Shown here piece by piece: positions 1-5,365 of a DNA stretch of 7,345 bases. Within the stretch, counting starts at the first letter, position 1, and the number at the start of each line of letters is the position of its first letter. The position numbers and the translations under genes were made by a program. Where the stretch lies: NCBI GenBank assembly GCA_003649085.1, contig QMQV01000070.1, positions 1 to 7,345 on the forward strand. Direction: 5' to 3'. The notes under the pieces are model-generated. The model made no database searches, was not told the origin of the DNA, and saw only the letters and a list, made by a program, of their open reading frames with translations. This DNA is from Thermoproteota archaeon (GTDB taxonomy: Archaea > Thermoproteota > Methanomethylicia > Methanomethylicales > B66-G16).

Positions 1-1
1 G

Positions 2-151
2 CTTCATCATATATAGAGCAGAGCCAAGAAACCGTGGGTTTTTAGGTACATCACGAAAATTTCTGAGCACTCTCCGTGGTGAAAAGTAGAAACGACGATA
101 AGCTGACTGCCTCATTTTTATCAGAACCTCATCCGGCACAGCAGATAGGTT
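2..151 (-). pseudogene. C-terminal fragment of a radical SAM (B12-binding type) protein, fused out of frame behind the porC fragment
   Basis: A minus-strand frame different from porC stays open from base 172 (just after a TAG at 175-173) to the left edge. From about base 151 it reads [13 protein letters not shown], then QSAYRRFYFSPRRVLRNF. This resembles the C-terminal tail of cobalamin-binding radical SAM proteins, which typically have a 'DEEL' stretch followed by 'AYRxFYLRPxxxxRRL'. The catalytic CxxxCxxC radical SAM core and the B12 domain would lie further N-terminal and are absent, because porC sequence occupies that position. No start codon or ribosome binding site of its own is visible, so it should not be expressed as such. 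The family call rests on recall of the tail motif alone and is moderate. The true end of the gene lies beyond the left edge. Confidence 0.55.
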
Positions 152-317
152 CATCGTCAATCCGGTTAAATGCTAGCACAGGCGACCCCCTTCTTTCAGA
201 GCCAAATGACGGTATAGCTTGAGCATATTTCCCTTCATTGATGATAGCCCTAGCTAGCAAGGCAGCGGCTGTTACAGCACCCTGTCCACCACGTCCATGC
301 CACCTAATCTCTATCAT
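129..317 (-). pseudogene. porC: Pyruvate/2-oxoacid:ferredoxin oxidoreductase gamma subunit, N-terminal fragment ending at an abnormal junction
   Basis: The product would be the gamma subunit of pyruvate (or related 2-oxoacid):ferredoxin oxidoreductase, a cytoplasmic enzyme linking 2-oxoacid, CoA, acyl-CoA, CO2 and reduced ferredoxin. The first 58 residues match the family closely: HGRGGQG at residues 7-13, EGKYAQA at 28-34, [11 protein letters not shown] at 37-47 and RIDDEPI at 52-58. The family normally continues with an arginine-rich stretch and an 'EPD' region to about 180 residues. Here homology stops at about base 144, four unrelated residues follow, then TGA. None of the three minus-strand frames downstream resumes a PorC-like sequence, so this is not a simple frameshift. 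The start is ATG at 317, with a TATA-like box about 35 bases upstream. No alpha, beta or delta subunit genes are visible. The gene is broken here either truly or by misassembly. Confidence 0.8.
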
Positions 318-348
318 AAGAAAACCCCAAGTTAAACTACACCCCGCT

Positions 349-358
349 CATATAAATA
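349..358 (-). promoter_or_regulatory. TATA-like box, probable porC promoter
   Basis: The minus strand reads TTATTTATAT-like sequence here (plus strand TATAAATA at 351-358). It lies about 35 bases upstream of the porC ATG, which would give a short leader if transcription starts about 26 bases downstream, as is usual in archaea. The same bases could in principle also serve the plus strand. Confidence 0.4.
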
Positions 359-370
359 ACTAGTTTAAAA

Positions 371-378
371 TTATAAAT
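371..378 (+). promoter_or_regulatory. TATA-like box for the 440-856 gene
   Basis: TTATAAAT resembles an archaeal TATA element. A start site about 26 bases downstream would give a leader of roughly 40 bases, long enough to carry the GAGGGGA ribosome binding site at 427-433. Confidence 0.35.
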
Positions 379-426
379 TATTACACATTAGCGTTAAATA
401 GATTTTACAAGAATAAAATTTAAATT

Positions 427-433
427 GAGGGGA
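427..433 (+). promoter_or_regulatory. Ribosome binding site that fixes the GTG start at 440
   Basis: GAGGGGA is a strong Shine-Dalgarno match six bases before GTG 440. The earlier in-frame TTG at 425 overlaps this site and so is an unlikely start. Confidence 0.65.
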
Positions 434-439
434 ATAACC

Positions 440-856
440 GTGGAGGATGCGCTTTCAAAGATAAGAAGCTACGTCGAGGCAGCTAAGAGCTTTGAGGTGT
501 CCCACAAAGACGGTCAAACAATAATTGAGGAATTTAAGGGAATTAAAAAGGGTGTTGAAATTTCTAAGAAGGAGCTTAAGGGAGTCCGCATTGGACGTAA
601 GAAGATACCTAAGGATCAGCTACAGCTAATTTTAAACGTCGCCGAGAGGTTATTAGACAAAGCTATAGACTTTAAAGTCGTTTTTGGGCAAAATGACTCG
701 ACAATAAGGTTTGACTTAGACCACTACGTACACTTATATCCAGATAAGTGCGTTGCTGTGGGCTTTTTAAATAATTCCGAAGAACCGCTAAGCCTCATTT
801 ACGATTTGTTGGCTGAAAGCTATGGCAAAGTTCAGCTACTAAGTCCAAAAAAGTGA
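440..856 (+). CDS. Uncharacterised 138-residue protein
   Basis: I do not recognise the family. The reading frame is open from TTG 425, but GTG 440 is preferred because it has a well-placed GAGGGGA six bases upstream. The product is soluble-looking, with no signal peptide or membrane segment. Its N-terminal half is rich in lysine and glutamate, predicted helical (about residues 1-18), then a basic stretch of alternating charged residues at about 32-60. A second helix-like segment (about 60-78) follows, then a beta-like region with aromatic and acidic residues (FDLDHYVHLY, 91-100). There is a single cysteine (C104) and a helical C-terminus. Codon use and composition look like the neighbours, so it appears a genuine resident gene. 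It diverges from porC and converges on the acyl-CoA synthetase gene with a 20-base gap, so it is probably transcribed alone. Confidence 0.75.
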   Translation: MEDALSKIRSYVEAAKSFEVSHKDGQTIIEEFKGIKKGVEISKKELKGVRIGRKKIPKDQLQLILNVAERLLDKAIDFKVVFGQNDSTIRFDLDHYVHLYPDKCVAVGFLNNSEEPLSLIYDLLAESYGKVQLLSPKK

Positions 857-876
857 GAAATTATCTTTTAACTATG

Positions 877-2304
877 TTACTTCTTAGCCCATCTCACCCA
901 CCTATAGTATGCTCCTAAAGCTGCACTAGCCCTCTCAGCTGATGGATAAGATGGTATGCCCCTACGGTTTAAATGCCTTATAGCGTCTAAGGTATCTGCT
1001 CCGCCAACAAGTCCTGCCACAATTGTCTTCCTAATGCCTTCGCTTGCTGCTTTGTCGACGGCTTCTAAGACTGCGTTAGCAAAGTCAATAGGTTCAAGCA
1101 CGGCAACCCTACAATATAGCACTATGACTGAGTCTATGTTAGGATGTTTTAAAGCTGTATAAACAGCTCCACTAAAGGCATCAGCAGGTGCTTGTCCAGT
1201 TAAGTCGACAGGATTTCTTGTACTACCAAACGGGGGCATATATCTTCTAAGTTCACTTGCTAAGTCGTCTGGTAATGGTTGTAGAAGATTTACACCATAG
1301 TCTTCACATGTGTCAGTAGCTTGTACCCCCGCACCTCCGCCGTTCGTTATAATTATAGCGTTTTCTCCCTTAGGCGGTGGTTGAAGCGCGCAAACGCGCG
1401 CCCAATCAAACATCTGCTCTAAAGTTAAAGCGCGTATGACTCCACATTGCTTAAAAGCTGCGTCAAACACTCTATCTGATCCAGCTATAGACCCAGTATG
1501 GGAGGCAACAGCTCTTTCTCCTCTTTCTGAGCGTCCTCCTTTAACTACGATAATGGGCTTCAACTTCGTAACTTTCTTAGCCACTTCAACAAAGCGCCTA
1601 CCGCCGCCTTTTGCTAAACCCTCCATGTATATGGTTATCACCTTGGTGTTTTCATCGTGCATAAAGTACTCTAAAAGGTCTGCTTCATCGACATCGCATT
1701 TATTGCCTTCGCTTACCATGCCTGATAAGCCGATCTCCTCTAAAATCGTCCAACCCATAAGAGCTATTCCAAGCGCTCCACTTTGAGTAATAAAACATAT
1801 ACTTCCTTTCAAAACTTCTCTTGGACCAAAGCTAGCGTTCAGATTGTTTGGCGTATATACGAGACCAAAGGTATTAGGTCCTATAATTCGCATACCGTAT
1901 TTACGCGCTATATCGACAATTTGTTTCTCAAGCTCAACGTTTCCAACCTCTTTAAAACCAGATGATATTATCTGAATAGCCCTAACACCTTTCTGACCAC
2001 ACTCCTCTAAAACAGATGGAACAGCAGCTGCTGGCACCATGATAACAGCTAAATCTACAACACCAGGTATCTCCAAGACACTTTTATAACATTTATAGCC
2101 TAAGATCTCGTCAGCCTTAGGGTTAACTGGGTATATTGCCCCCTTGTATCCATATTCTATTAAGTTTTTCATAAGCTCATGCCCAACCTTACCTGGCTCA
2201 CGAGAAGCTCCGACCAACGCTACACCACGTGGCTTAAAGAAGTACTCCAACTGTCTTACAGTCTCGCTTAAAACGTTGCCAGCTACCGTAGAATGCCCTT
2301 CCAA
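877..2304 (-). CDS. acdA: Acyl-CoA synthetase (NDP-forming), alpha subunit
   Basis: This is the alpha subunit of an ADP-forming acetyl/acyl-CoA synthetase, which converts acyl-CoA, ADP and phosphate to acid, CoA and ATP in the cytoplasm of many anaerobic archaea. Domains in order: a CoA-binding Rossmann domain (about 20-115, with VALVGASREPGKVG near 28-41 and IYPVNPKADEILG at 57-69), a succinyl-CoA-ligase-like domain (about 138-300, with GPNTFGL at 142-148, ITQSGALG at 172-179 and GNKCDVDEADLLEY at 200-213), and a third domain (about 315-470). The phosphohistidine motif ASHTGS is present with H269. At 475 residues it has the length of a separate alpha subunit. The ATP-grasp beta subunit is not adjacent and must be elsewhere if the enzyme works. 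The start is TTG 2304 with GGAAGGGGG at 2312-2320, seven bases upstream. The acyl specificity cannot be read from sequence. Confidence 0.9.
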   Translation of the reverse strand: MEGHSTVAGNVLSETVRQLEYFFKPRGVALVGASREPGKVGHELMKNLIEYGYKGAIYPVNPKADEILGYKCYKSVLEIPGVVDLAVIMVPAAAVPSVLEECGQKGVRAIQIISSGFKEVGNVELEKQIVDIARKYGMRIIGPNTFGLVYTPNNLNASFGPREVLKGSICFITQSGALGIALMGWTILEEIGLSGMVSEGNKCDVDEADLLEYFMHDENTKVITIYMEGLAKGGGRRFVEVAKKVTKLKPIIVVKGGRSERGERAVASHTGSIAGSDRVFDAAFKQCGVIRALTLEQMFDWARVCALQPPPKGENAIIITNGGGAGVQATDTCEDYGVNLLQPLPDDLASELRRYMPPFGSTRNPVDLTGQAPADAFSGAVYTALKHPNIDSVIVLYCRVAVLEPIDFANAVLEAVDKAASEGIRKTIVAGLVGGADTLDAIRHLNRRGIPSYPSAERASAALGAYYRWVRWAKK

Positions 2305-2311
2305 CTATAAA

Positions 2312-2320
2312 CCCCCTTCC
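2312..2320 (-). promoter_or_regulatory. Ribosome binding site supporting the TTG start of acdA
   Basis: The minus strand reads GGAAGGGGG, seven bases before TTG 2304. It supports this rare start over internal TTG codons, such as residue 19, that lack such a site. Confidence 0.55.
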
Positions 2321-2380
2321 TTAAACTTTCGAAGAACAAGCTTTAATCTCTTTTTAATCATTTAAAATAATGTTAAATCC

Positions 2381-2403
2381 TAACTTTAAGAAATAGAAAG
2401 TTA
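2381..2403. repeat. Short inverted repeat in the divergent gap
   Basis: TAACTTT (2381-2387) and AAAGTTA (2397-2403) are perfect inverted arms of seven bases with a nine-base spacer. They lie between acdA (minus) and the small membrane protein gene (plus). It could be an operator, but such a repeat can arise by chance in A/T-rich sequence. Confidence 0.3.
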
Positions 2404-2434
2404 ACAAACTTTTTTACTAAATTAACTTCGCTAT

Positions 2435-2686
2435 ATGCATGACCTTTATCTACAAGTTTCCCTCCTAAGAATAGGGTGTATGAAGGGATTTGAAAAAGCG
2501 CTCAAGCGTAGTGATTTTTTAAATCTCTTGCTCTTCTTGGTAGCTATTGCGGTAACGCTTAGTCCTGCTTACATAAACTACCTACTTTCAAAAATGGGTA
2601 TAGAGCTGGGACCCTACATATTCGTGTTAACAGCCTTTATGGTGGCTCTTGGTCTAGTAATTTTTAAGTTAGCCATCATGCGTTAG
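2435..2686 (+). CDS. Small two-helix membrane protein, unknown function
   Basis: The frame encodes 83 residues from ATG 2435, or 68 from ATG 2480, which gives a more natural start (MKGFEKALKRSD). Neither start has a well-spaced ribosome binding site; a GGGTG lies only one base before 2480. After a basic N-terminal stretch there are two hydrophobic segments, about residues 28-50 and 59-80 of the long form, joined by a short loop with LSKMGIELGP, and a short basic end (IMR). By the positive-inside tendency both ends probably face the cytoplasm. I recognise no family. It ends nine bases from the stop of the convergent carbonic-anhydrase-like gene and shares an A/T-rich divergent gap with acdA. 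It could be an accessory subunit or a lineage-specific protein; nothing in the sequence decides. Confidence 0.6.
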   Translation: MHDLYLQVSLLRIGCMKGFEKALKRSDFLNLLLFLVAIAVTLSPAYINYLLSKMGIELGPYIFVLTAFMVALGLVIFKLAIMR

Positions 2687-2695
2687 ATGTTTTGC

Positions 2696-3220
2696 TCAAA
2701 GTATGCCTTTATGCCGCCTAGCAAGCTCGAGATATGCTCTTAAGTTATCCCTTACTCTCTTTAAATCTTCATCGCTTAGCTTACGCACAACCTTAGCTGG
2801 GACGCCTACGCATAAGCTTTCGTTAGGAATCTCTTGACCCTCTATTACAACAGCACCTGCACCAACGATGCTGTCCCTACCAACTTTAGCACCACTTAAT
2901 ACTATAGCCCCCATCCCAATCAACGCTCCATCCCCTATGGTGCAACCATGTATGATGCAGCCATGGCCTATAGTGACGTCTTTTCCAATAACCGTCGGAT
3001 ACCCATAATCTGTATGTATTACGGCGTTATCTTGGACATTAGATCTAGCTCCTATTCTTATAGGCTCCATATCCCCCCTAATAACTGCACCAGGCCACAC
3101 GCTAACTTGTTCGCTTATTTCAACGTCTCCTATCACGATAGCCATTGGATGAATAAACGCTGTTTCGTGAACTTTAGGCATTTTTCCCATGAACGGTTCT
3201 ACAACCACTTTAACCACCAA
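2696..3220 (-). CDS. Gamma-class carbonic anhydrase-like hexapeptide-repeat protein
   Basis: The protein folds as a left-handed beta helix built from hexapeptide repeats (about residues 22-135), followed by a C-terminal helix (about 148-170). It probably forms a trimer with metal sites between subunits. The three metal-ligand histidines of the gamma carbonic anhydrase family are in place: H69 (AVIHTD), H86 and H91 (IGHGCIIHGC). The supporting family residues R48 and D50 (VIRGD) and N61 and Q63 (NVQD) are also visible. It lacks the acidic loop that carries the proton-shuttle glutamate in the Methanosarcina Cam enzyme, so it is CamH-like. The likely role is CO2/bicarbonate interconversion, but many homologues have no proven activity. 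The start is uncertain: TTG 3220, GTG 3217, GTG 3208 and ATG 3190 are all in frame with no strong ribosome binding site; the family's usual N-terminus favours one of the first three. Confidence 0.85.
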   Translation of the reverse strand: MVVKVVVEPFMGKMPKVHETAFIHPMAIVIGDVEISEQVSVWPGAVIRGDMEPIRIGARSNVQDNAVIHTDYGYPTVIGKDVTIGHGCIIHGCTIGDGALIGMGAIVLSGAKVGRDSIVGAGAVVIEGQEIPNESLCVGVPAKVVRKLSDEDLKRVRDNLRAYLELARRHKGIL

Positions 3221-3242
3221 CGCCGCGTTAAGGCTATCAGTC

Positions 3243-3251
3243 TCTATTAAG
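3243..3251. promoter_or_regulatory. TATA-like element shared by divergent genes
   Basis: CTATTAAG-type sequence reads as a TATA-like box in either direction. It lies about 37 bases before TTG 3284 on the plus strand and about 27 bases before TTG 3220 on the minus strand. No better candidate is visible in this 63-base gap. Confidence 0.3.
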
Positions 3252-3270
3252 CCTTACTAAGAACAGCTTT

Positions 3271-3276
3271 AGGGGG
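3271..3276 (+). promoter_or_regulatory. Ribosome binding site fixing the TTG start at 3284
   Basis: AGGGGG lies seven bases before TTG 3284. An ATG at 3280 is out of frame with the conserved protein, so the TTG is the supported start. Confidence 0.55.
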
Positions 3277-3283
3277 ATAATGT

Positions 3284-3628
3284 TTGACAACGACAGTTAT
3301 AGTTTCTGCTGGACCATGCGGTATAACCAGCAAAATAACAGCGCAGCTCCTGGATCCGCAGGCAAAAAACAATAGTGCTAAGCTTCTAAAGTCTTCCATA
3401 AAACTAAGTGTAGAGACATCTTGTAATGAGGTCATTAAGCTAATTGAAGATATAAAAGAGTTTAAGGTTATGGACCTCTTTAAGAACTTTTTAAGTAATC
3501 CAATCTACATAGCTGCTTCAAGGAACTTAAAGCACGTCACATGTCCAGTGCCTTCAGCTATATTAAAGGCTATTGAAGTGGAAGCTGGCTTCGCAGTTAA
3601 AAGAGATGTGGAGATGAGGTTTCTTTAG
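3284..3628 (+). CDS. Small three-cysteine conserved protein (DUF6951-like)
   Basis: The 114-residue protein belongs to a small family I recall from archaea and anaerobic Firmicutes, probably named DUF6951; no function is established to my knowledge. Its hallmarks are an N-terminal SAGPCGITSKITA strand region (8-20), SVETSCNEV (42-50), and a C-terminal block HVTCPVPSAILKAIEVEAG (84-102). The three cysteines C12, C47 and C87 each sit in conserved-looking motifs and could bind a metal or act in thiol chemistry; that is inference. There is no signal peptide or membrane segment. The start is TTG 3284. The stop codon overlaps the ribosome binding site of the following regulator gene, so the two are almost certainly cotranscribed, and a role in the same pathway as the downstream importer is plausible. 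Confidence 0.75.
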   Translation: MTTTVIVSAGPCGITSKITAQLLDPQAKNNSAKLLKSSIKLSVETSCNEVIKLIEDIKEFKVMDLFKNFLSNPIYIAASRNLKHVTCPVPSAILKAIEVEAGFAVKRDVEMRFL

Positions 3629-3633
3629 GGGTG
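3627..3633 (+). promoter_or_regulatory. Ribosome binding site of the HTH regulator, overlapping the upstream stop
   Basis: AGGGGTG begins inside the TAG stop of the preceding gene (3626-3628) and lies seven bases before ATG 3641. This overlap supports translational linkage of the two genes. Confidence 0.6.
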
Positions 3634-3640
3634 TTAACCT

Positions 3641-4198
3641 ATGGCTAAATTATTGCCTCCAACAGGTCTATATGAGGAGCTCATATCTGCTGCTCTTAAG
3701 TCAAATGGCGATTTTGCTAGCACACTAAGAAATGTCTTGGAGAAGCTCGATATCTCATTAACAGAGTTCAGCAAGATCTCAAAAATACCCCTAAGCACGC
3801 TAAATAAGATAGTTTTTGAGCAACGTGATATTAGGTTATCTACTTTCAGGAGAATTGTTAATTGTGTTAAGTACTTGGAGTCCCCAGCACAAGAAGATAG
3901 CGACTATGTCGTAGGGATAATTGCTGCAAAGGGATCCCTCGAAGCCATTAAAAGTAAGTTGATTGAAGTACATGGAAAGAAGGTCAAACTGCGTTTTTAC
4001 CCAGTGTCCTCAGTTGAAGACGCTATAGTCTCAGCCATATTAGCAGAAAGAGAGGGTGTCCACGGAATAGTATGTGCTGAGATTGTGGGAACAACTCTCG
4101 AACGCTTCGTGAGAATACCCGTATCATATATTCATGTCGAGGAAAAAGGTTTTGTAAATGCGTTAAATAAGCTTGTAACCAAACTCGAATTTTCCTAA
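3641..4198 (+). CDS. HTH transcriptional regulator with C-terminal ligand-sensor-like domain
   Basis: The 185-residue protein has a Cro/CI-type helix-turn-helix at about residues 26-80; ISLTEFSKISKIPLSTLNKI (38-57) is the helix-turn-helix core. A short acidic linker follows (82-88), then an alpha/beta domain at about 89-168. The second domain, with VGIIAAKGSLEAIKSK, a central VSSVEDAIVSAILAE and a late RIPVSYIHV, resembles the periplasmic-binding-like sensor found in PrpR-N proteins and in archaeal regulators of the COG1709 type. That similarity is from memory of pattern. It would bind DNA and a small effector in the cytoplasm. It follows the three-cysteine protein gene by 12 bases and precedes the ABC importer by 60 bases, the gap that holds a palindrome and TATA-like box, so it is the obvious candidate regulator of the importer. 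Confidence 0.8.
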   Translation: MAKLLPPTGLYEELISAALKSNGDFASTLRNVLEKLDISLTEFSKISKIPLSTLNKIVFEQRDIRLSTFRRIVNCVKYLESPAQEDSDYVVGIIAAKGSLEAIKSKLIEVHGKKVKLRFYPVSSVEDAIVSAILAEREGVHGIVCAEIVGTTLERFVRIPVSYIHVEEKGFVNALNKLVTKLEFS

Positions 4199-4201
4199 AG
4201 G

Positions 4202-4216
4202 TATACAAAATGTATA
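4202..4216. promoter_or_regulatory. Perfect palindrome, candidate operator for the importer genes
   Basis: TATACAAAATGTATA has two perfect six-base arms (4202-4207 and 4211-4216) around an AAA spacer. It starts three bases after the regulator gene stop and overlaps a TATA-like sequence. A dimeric HTH protein bound here would block TBP/TFB assembly. It has no run of T after it and low GC arms, so it is a poor terminator. Confidence 0.5.
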
Positions 4217-4219
4217 TTA
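4213..4219 (+). promoter_or_regulatory. TATA-like box of the ABC importer genes
   Basis: TATATTA lies about 45 bases before the TTG start at 4259. A transcription start near 4241 would leave a leader of about 18 bases that includes the GGTG ribosome binding site at 4247-4250. The importer may also be read through from the upstream genes. Confidence 0.4.
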
Positions 4220-4258
4220 ATGTCACAATAGAAAACCAAGGTATCTGGTGTAGTTTGT

Positions 4259-5323
4259 TTGCGTTTTTACAAAGCATTAATACTTGCCCTTGTGATCATC
4301 ATCTTGCTTTCAGCAACATATGTGCTGTTTGCTCCTAAGGCGGAGAAGTTAGTTATAAGGATAGGTTATCAGCCTTCCACGCATCAAATAGCTGAGTTCA
4401 TAATTGTTGAGAAAGGATGGCTTATTGAGGAAGCTAGCAAATTAGGTTATGAAATTGAAATCGAGGAGTACGTATTTCCATCAGGTCCTCCTGAGATGGA
4501 ATCCTTCATGTCTGGCAAGTTAGATGTAGCCTATGTTGGGGCAACGCCCGCAATAGTCGAGGTTAGTCAAGCACTCGGTAAAGGCGCCCCTTTAGCTAAA
4601 ATCGTAGGGTCAGTAAACTTAGCTGGTTCAGCTTTAGTTGTTAGGTTTGACTTCAACTATACAAATCCAGAGAGCTTGAAAGGAGCAAAAGTCGGCGTCT
4701 TCCCTCCAGGAAGCATACAGGACACGATATTAAAGCACTGGCTTAAGCTAAACAATCTAACATACGGTCCTCCTGAATCAGGAGCTGACGTATCCATTGT
4801 AAAAGGCGGCCCCCAGGAGCTGGTAGAGGCACTTGCTGCTAAGAAAGTAGATGCTGTCTTGCTTCCTGACCCTGCTCCTCAAATCTTAGAAGCCAAGGGC
4901 ATCGGATATATAGCTGTCAAATCTAGTGAGATGTGGCTTAACCATCCATGCTGTGTACTAACGATTAGTGACAAGTTCATCAGCGAACACAGGGACTTAG
5001 CTAAGCTTATAGTAAAGCTTCACATAAAAGCCCAGAAGTTCATAAATGAGCATGTTAACGAAACCATTGAAATAGCTACCAAAAGATTAAGTAAAGATTG
5101 GGGTTATAATGAGTCGTTTGTGAGAATGGTCGTCGAAAAATCTCTTGTAGAAAAAGTGACTGACTTGATATTTCCGGCAGAGCTATCTCAGGATACGATT
5201 AACGGTATAATGTCTTATGCCCAAGTGCTCTATGAGCTCGGGAATATACCGACGTTGCCATCGCAAAGCGACCTATTTGATCTGAGTTTATATAATGAGG
5301 CTTTAGCTGAACTTGGTGGCTAA
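4259..5323 (+). CDS. ABC transporter substrate-binding protein, NitT/TauT/SsuA type
   Basis: This is the extracellular binding protein of an importer for small solutes; family members bind nitrate, sulfonates, taurine, pyrimidine precursors and similar compounds. The N-terminus has a basic start and a hydrophobic stretch (about residues 5-24) without a lipobox cysteine, so it is a signal peptide or membrane anchor. The mature part is a type II periplasmic-binding fold: RIGYQPSTHQIAEFIIVEKGW (34-54), the SGKLDVAYVGATPAI region (85-99), a hinge-proximal KGAKVGVFPPGS (141-152), KKVDAVLLPDPAP (195-207) and HPCCVLTISDKF (229-240). The vicinal cysteines C231 and C232 stand out. At 354 residues it has normal length. 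The start TTG 4259 has GGTG eight bases upstream. The substrate cannot be read from sequence; a 42-base gap separates it from the permease gene. Confidence 0.88.
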   Translation: MRFYKALILALVIIILLSATYVLFAPKAEKLVIRIGYQPSTHQIAEFIIVEKGWLIEEASKLGYEIEIEEYVFPSGPPEMESFMSGKLDVAYVGATPAIVEVSQALGKGAPLAKIVGSVNLAGSALVVRFDFNYTNPESLKGAKVGVFPPGSIQDTILKHWLKLNNLTYGPPESGADVSIVKGGPQELVEALAAKKVDAVLLPDPAPQILEAKGIGYIAVKSSEMWLNHPCCVLTISDKFISEHRDLAKLIVKLHIKAQKFINEHVNETIEIATKRLSKDWGYNESFVRMVVEKSLVEKVTDLIFPAELSQDTINGIMSYAQVLYELGNIPTLPSQSDLFDLSLYNEALAELGG

Positions 5324-5365
5324 GGATATAAAACATACCTCCAAGCTTTTCTATGGTGTTGAATC

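Noticed and set aside
956..1965. Plus-strand open frames of 60-116 codons within 956-1965
   Set aside because: They lie wholly antisense to the strongly supported acyl-CoA synthetase gene and show no family motifs.
2342..2359. Direct repeat TTTAATC spaced by 11 bases upstream of acdA
   Set aside because: Two copies of an A/T-rich heptamer in A/T-rich sequence are weak evidence for an operator.
2948..3250. Plus-strand 100-codon frame opposite the carbonic-anhydrase-like gene
   Set aside because: It is antisense to a gene with intact metal ligands, and its own translation shows no recognisable pattern.
3253..3261. Short palindrome CTTACTAAG in the divergent gap
   Set aside because: Four-base arms are expected by chance and it does not match the palindrome upstream of the importer.
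3280..3330. ATG at 3280 as the start of a gene
   Set aside because: It is in a different frame from the conserved three-cysteine protein, which starts at TTG 3284 behind AGGGGG; the ATG frame gives no recognisable protein.
3247..3435. Minus-strand 62-codon frame opposite the three-cysteine protein gene
   Set aside because: It is antisense to a conserved protein and would collide with the divergent promoter of the carbonic-anhydrase-like gene.
4023..4277. Minus-strand 84-codon frame over the regulator 3' end and the importer promoter
   Set aside because: It crosses the palindrome and TATA-like box and shows no family features.
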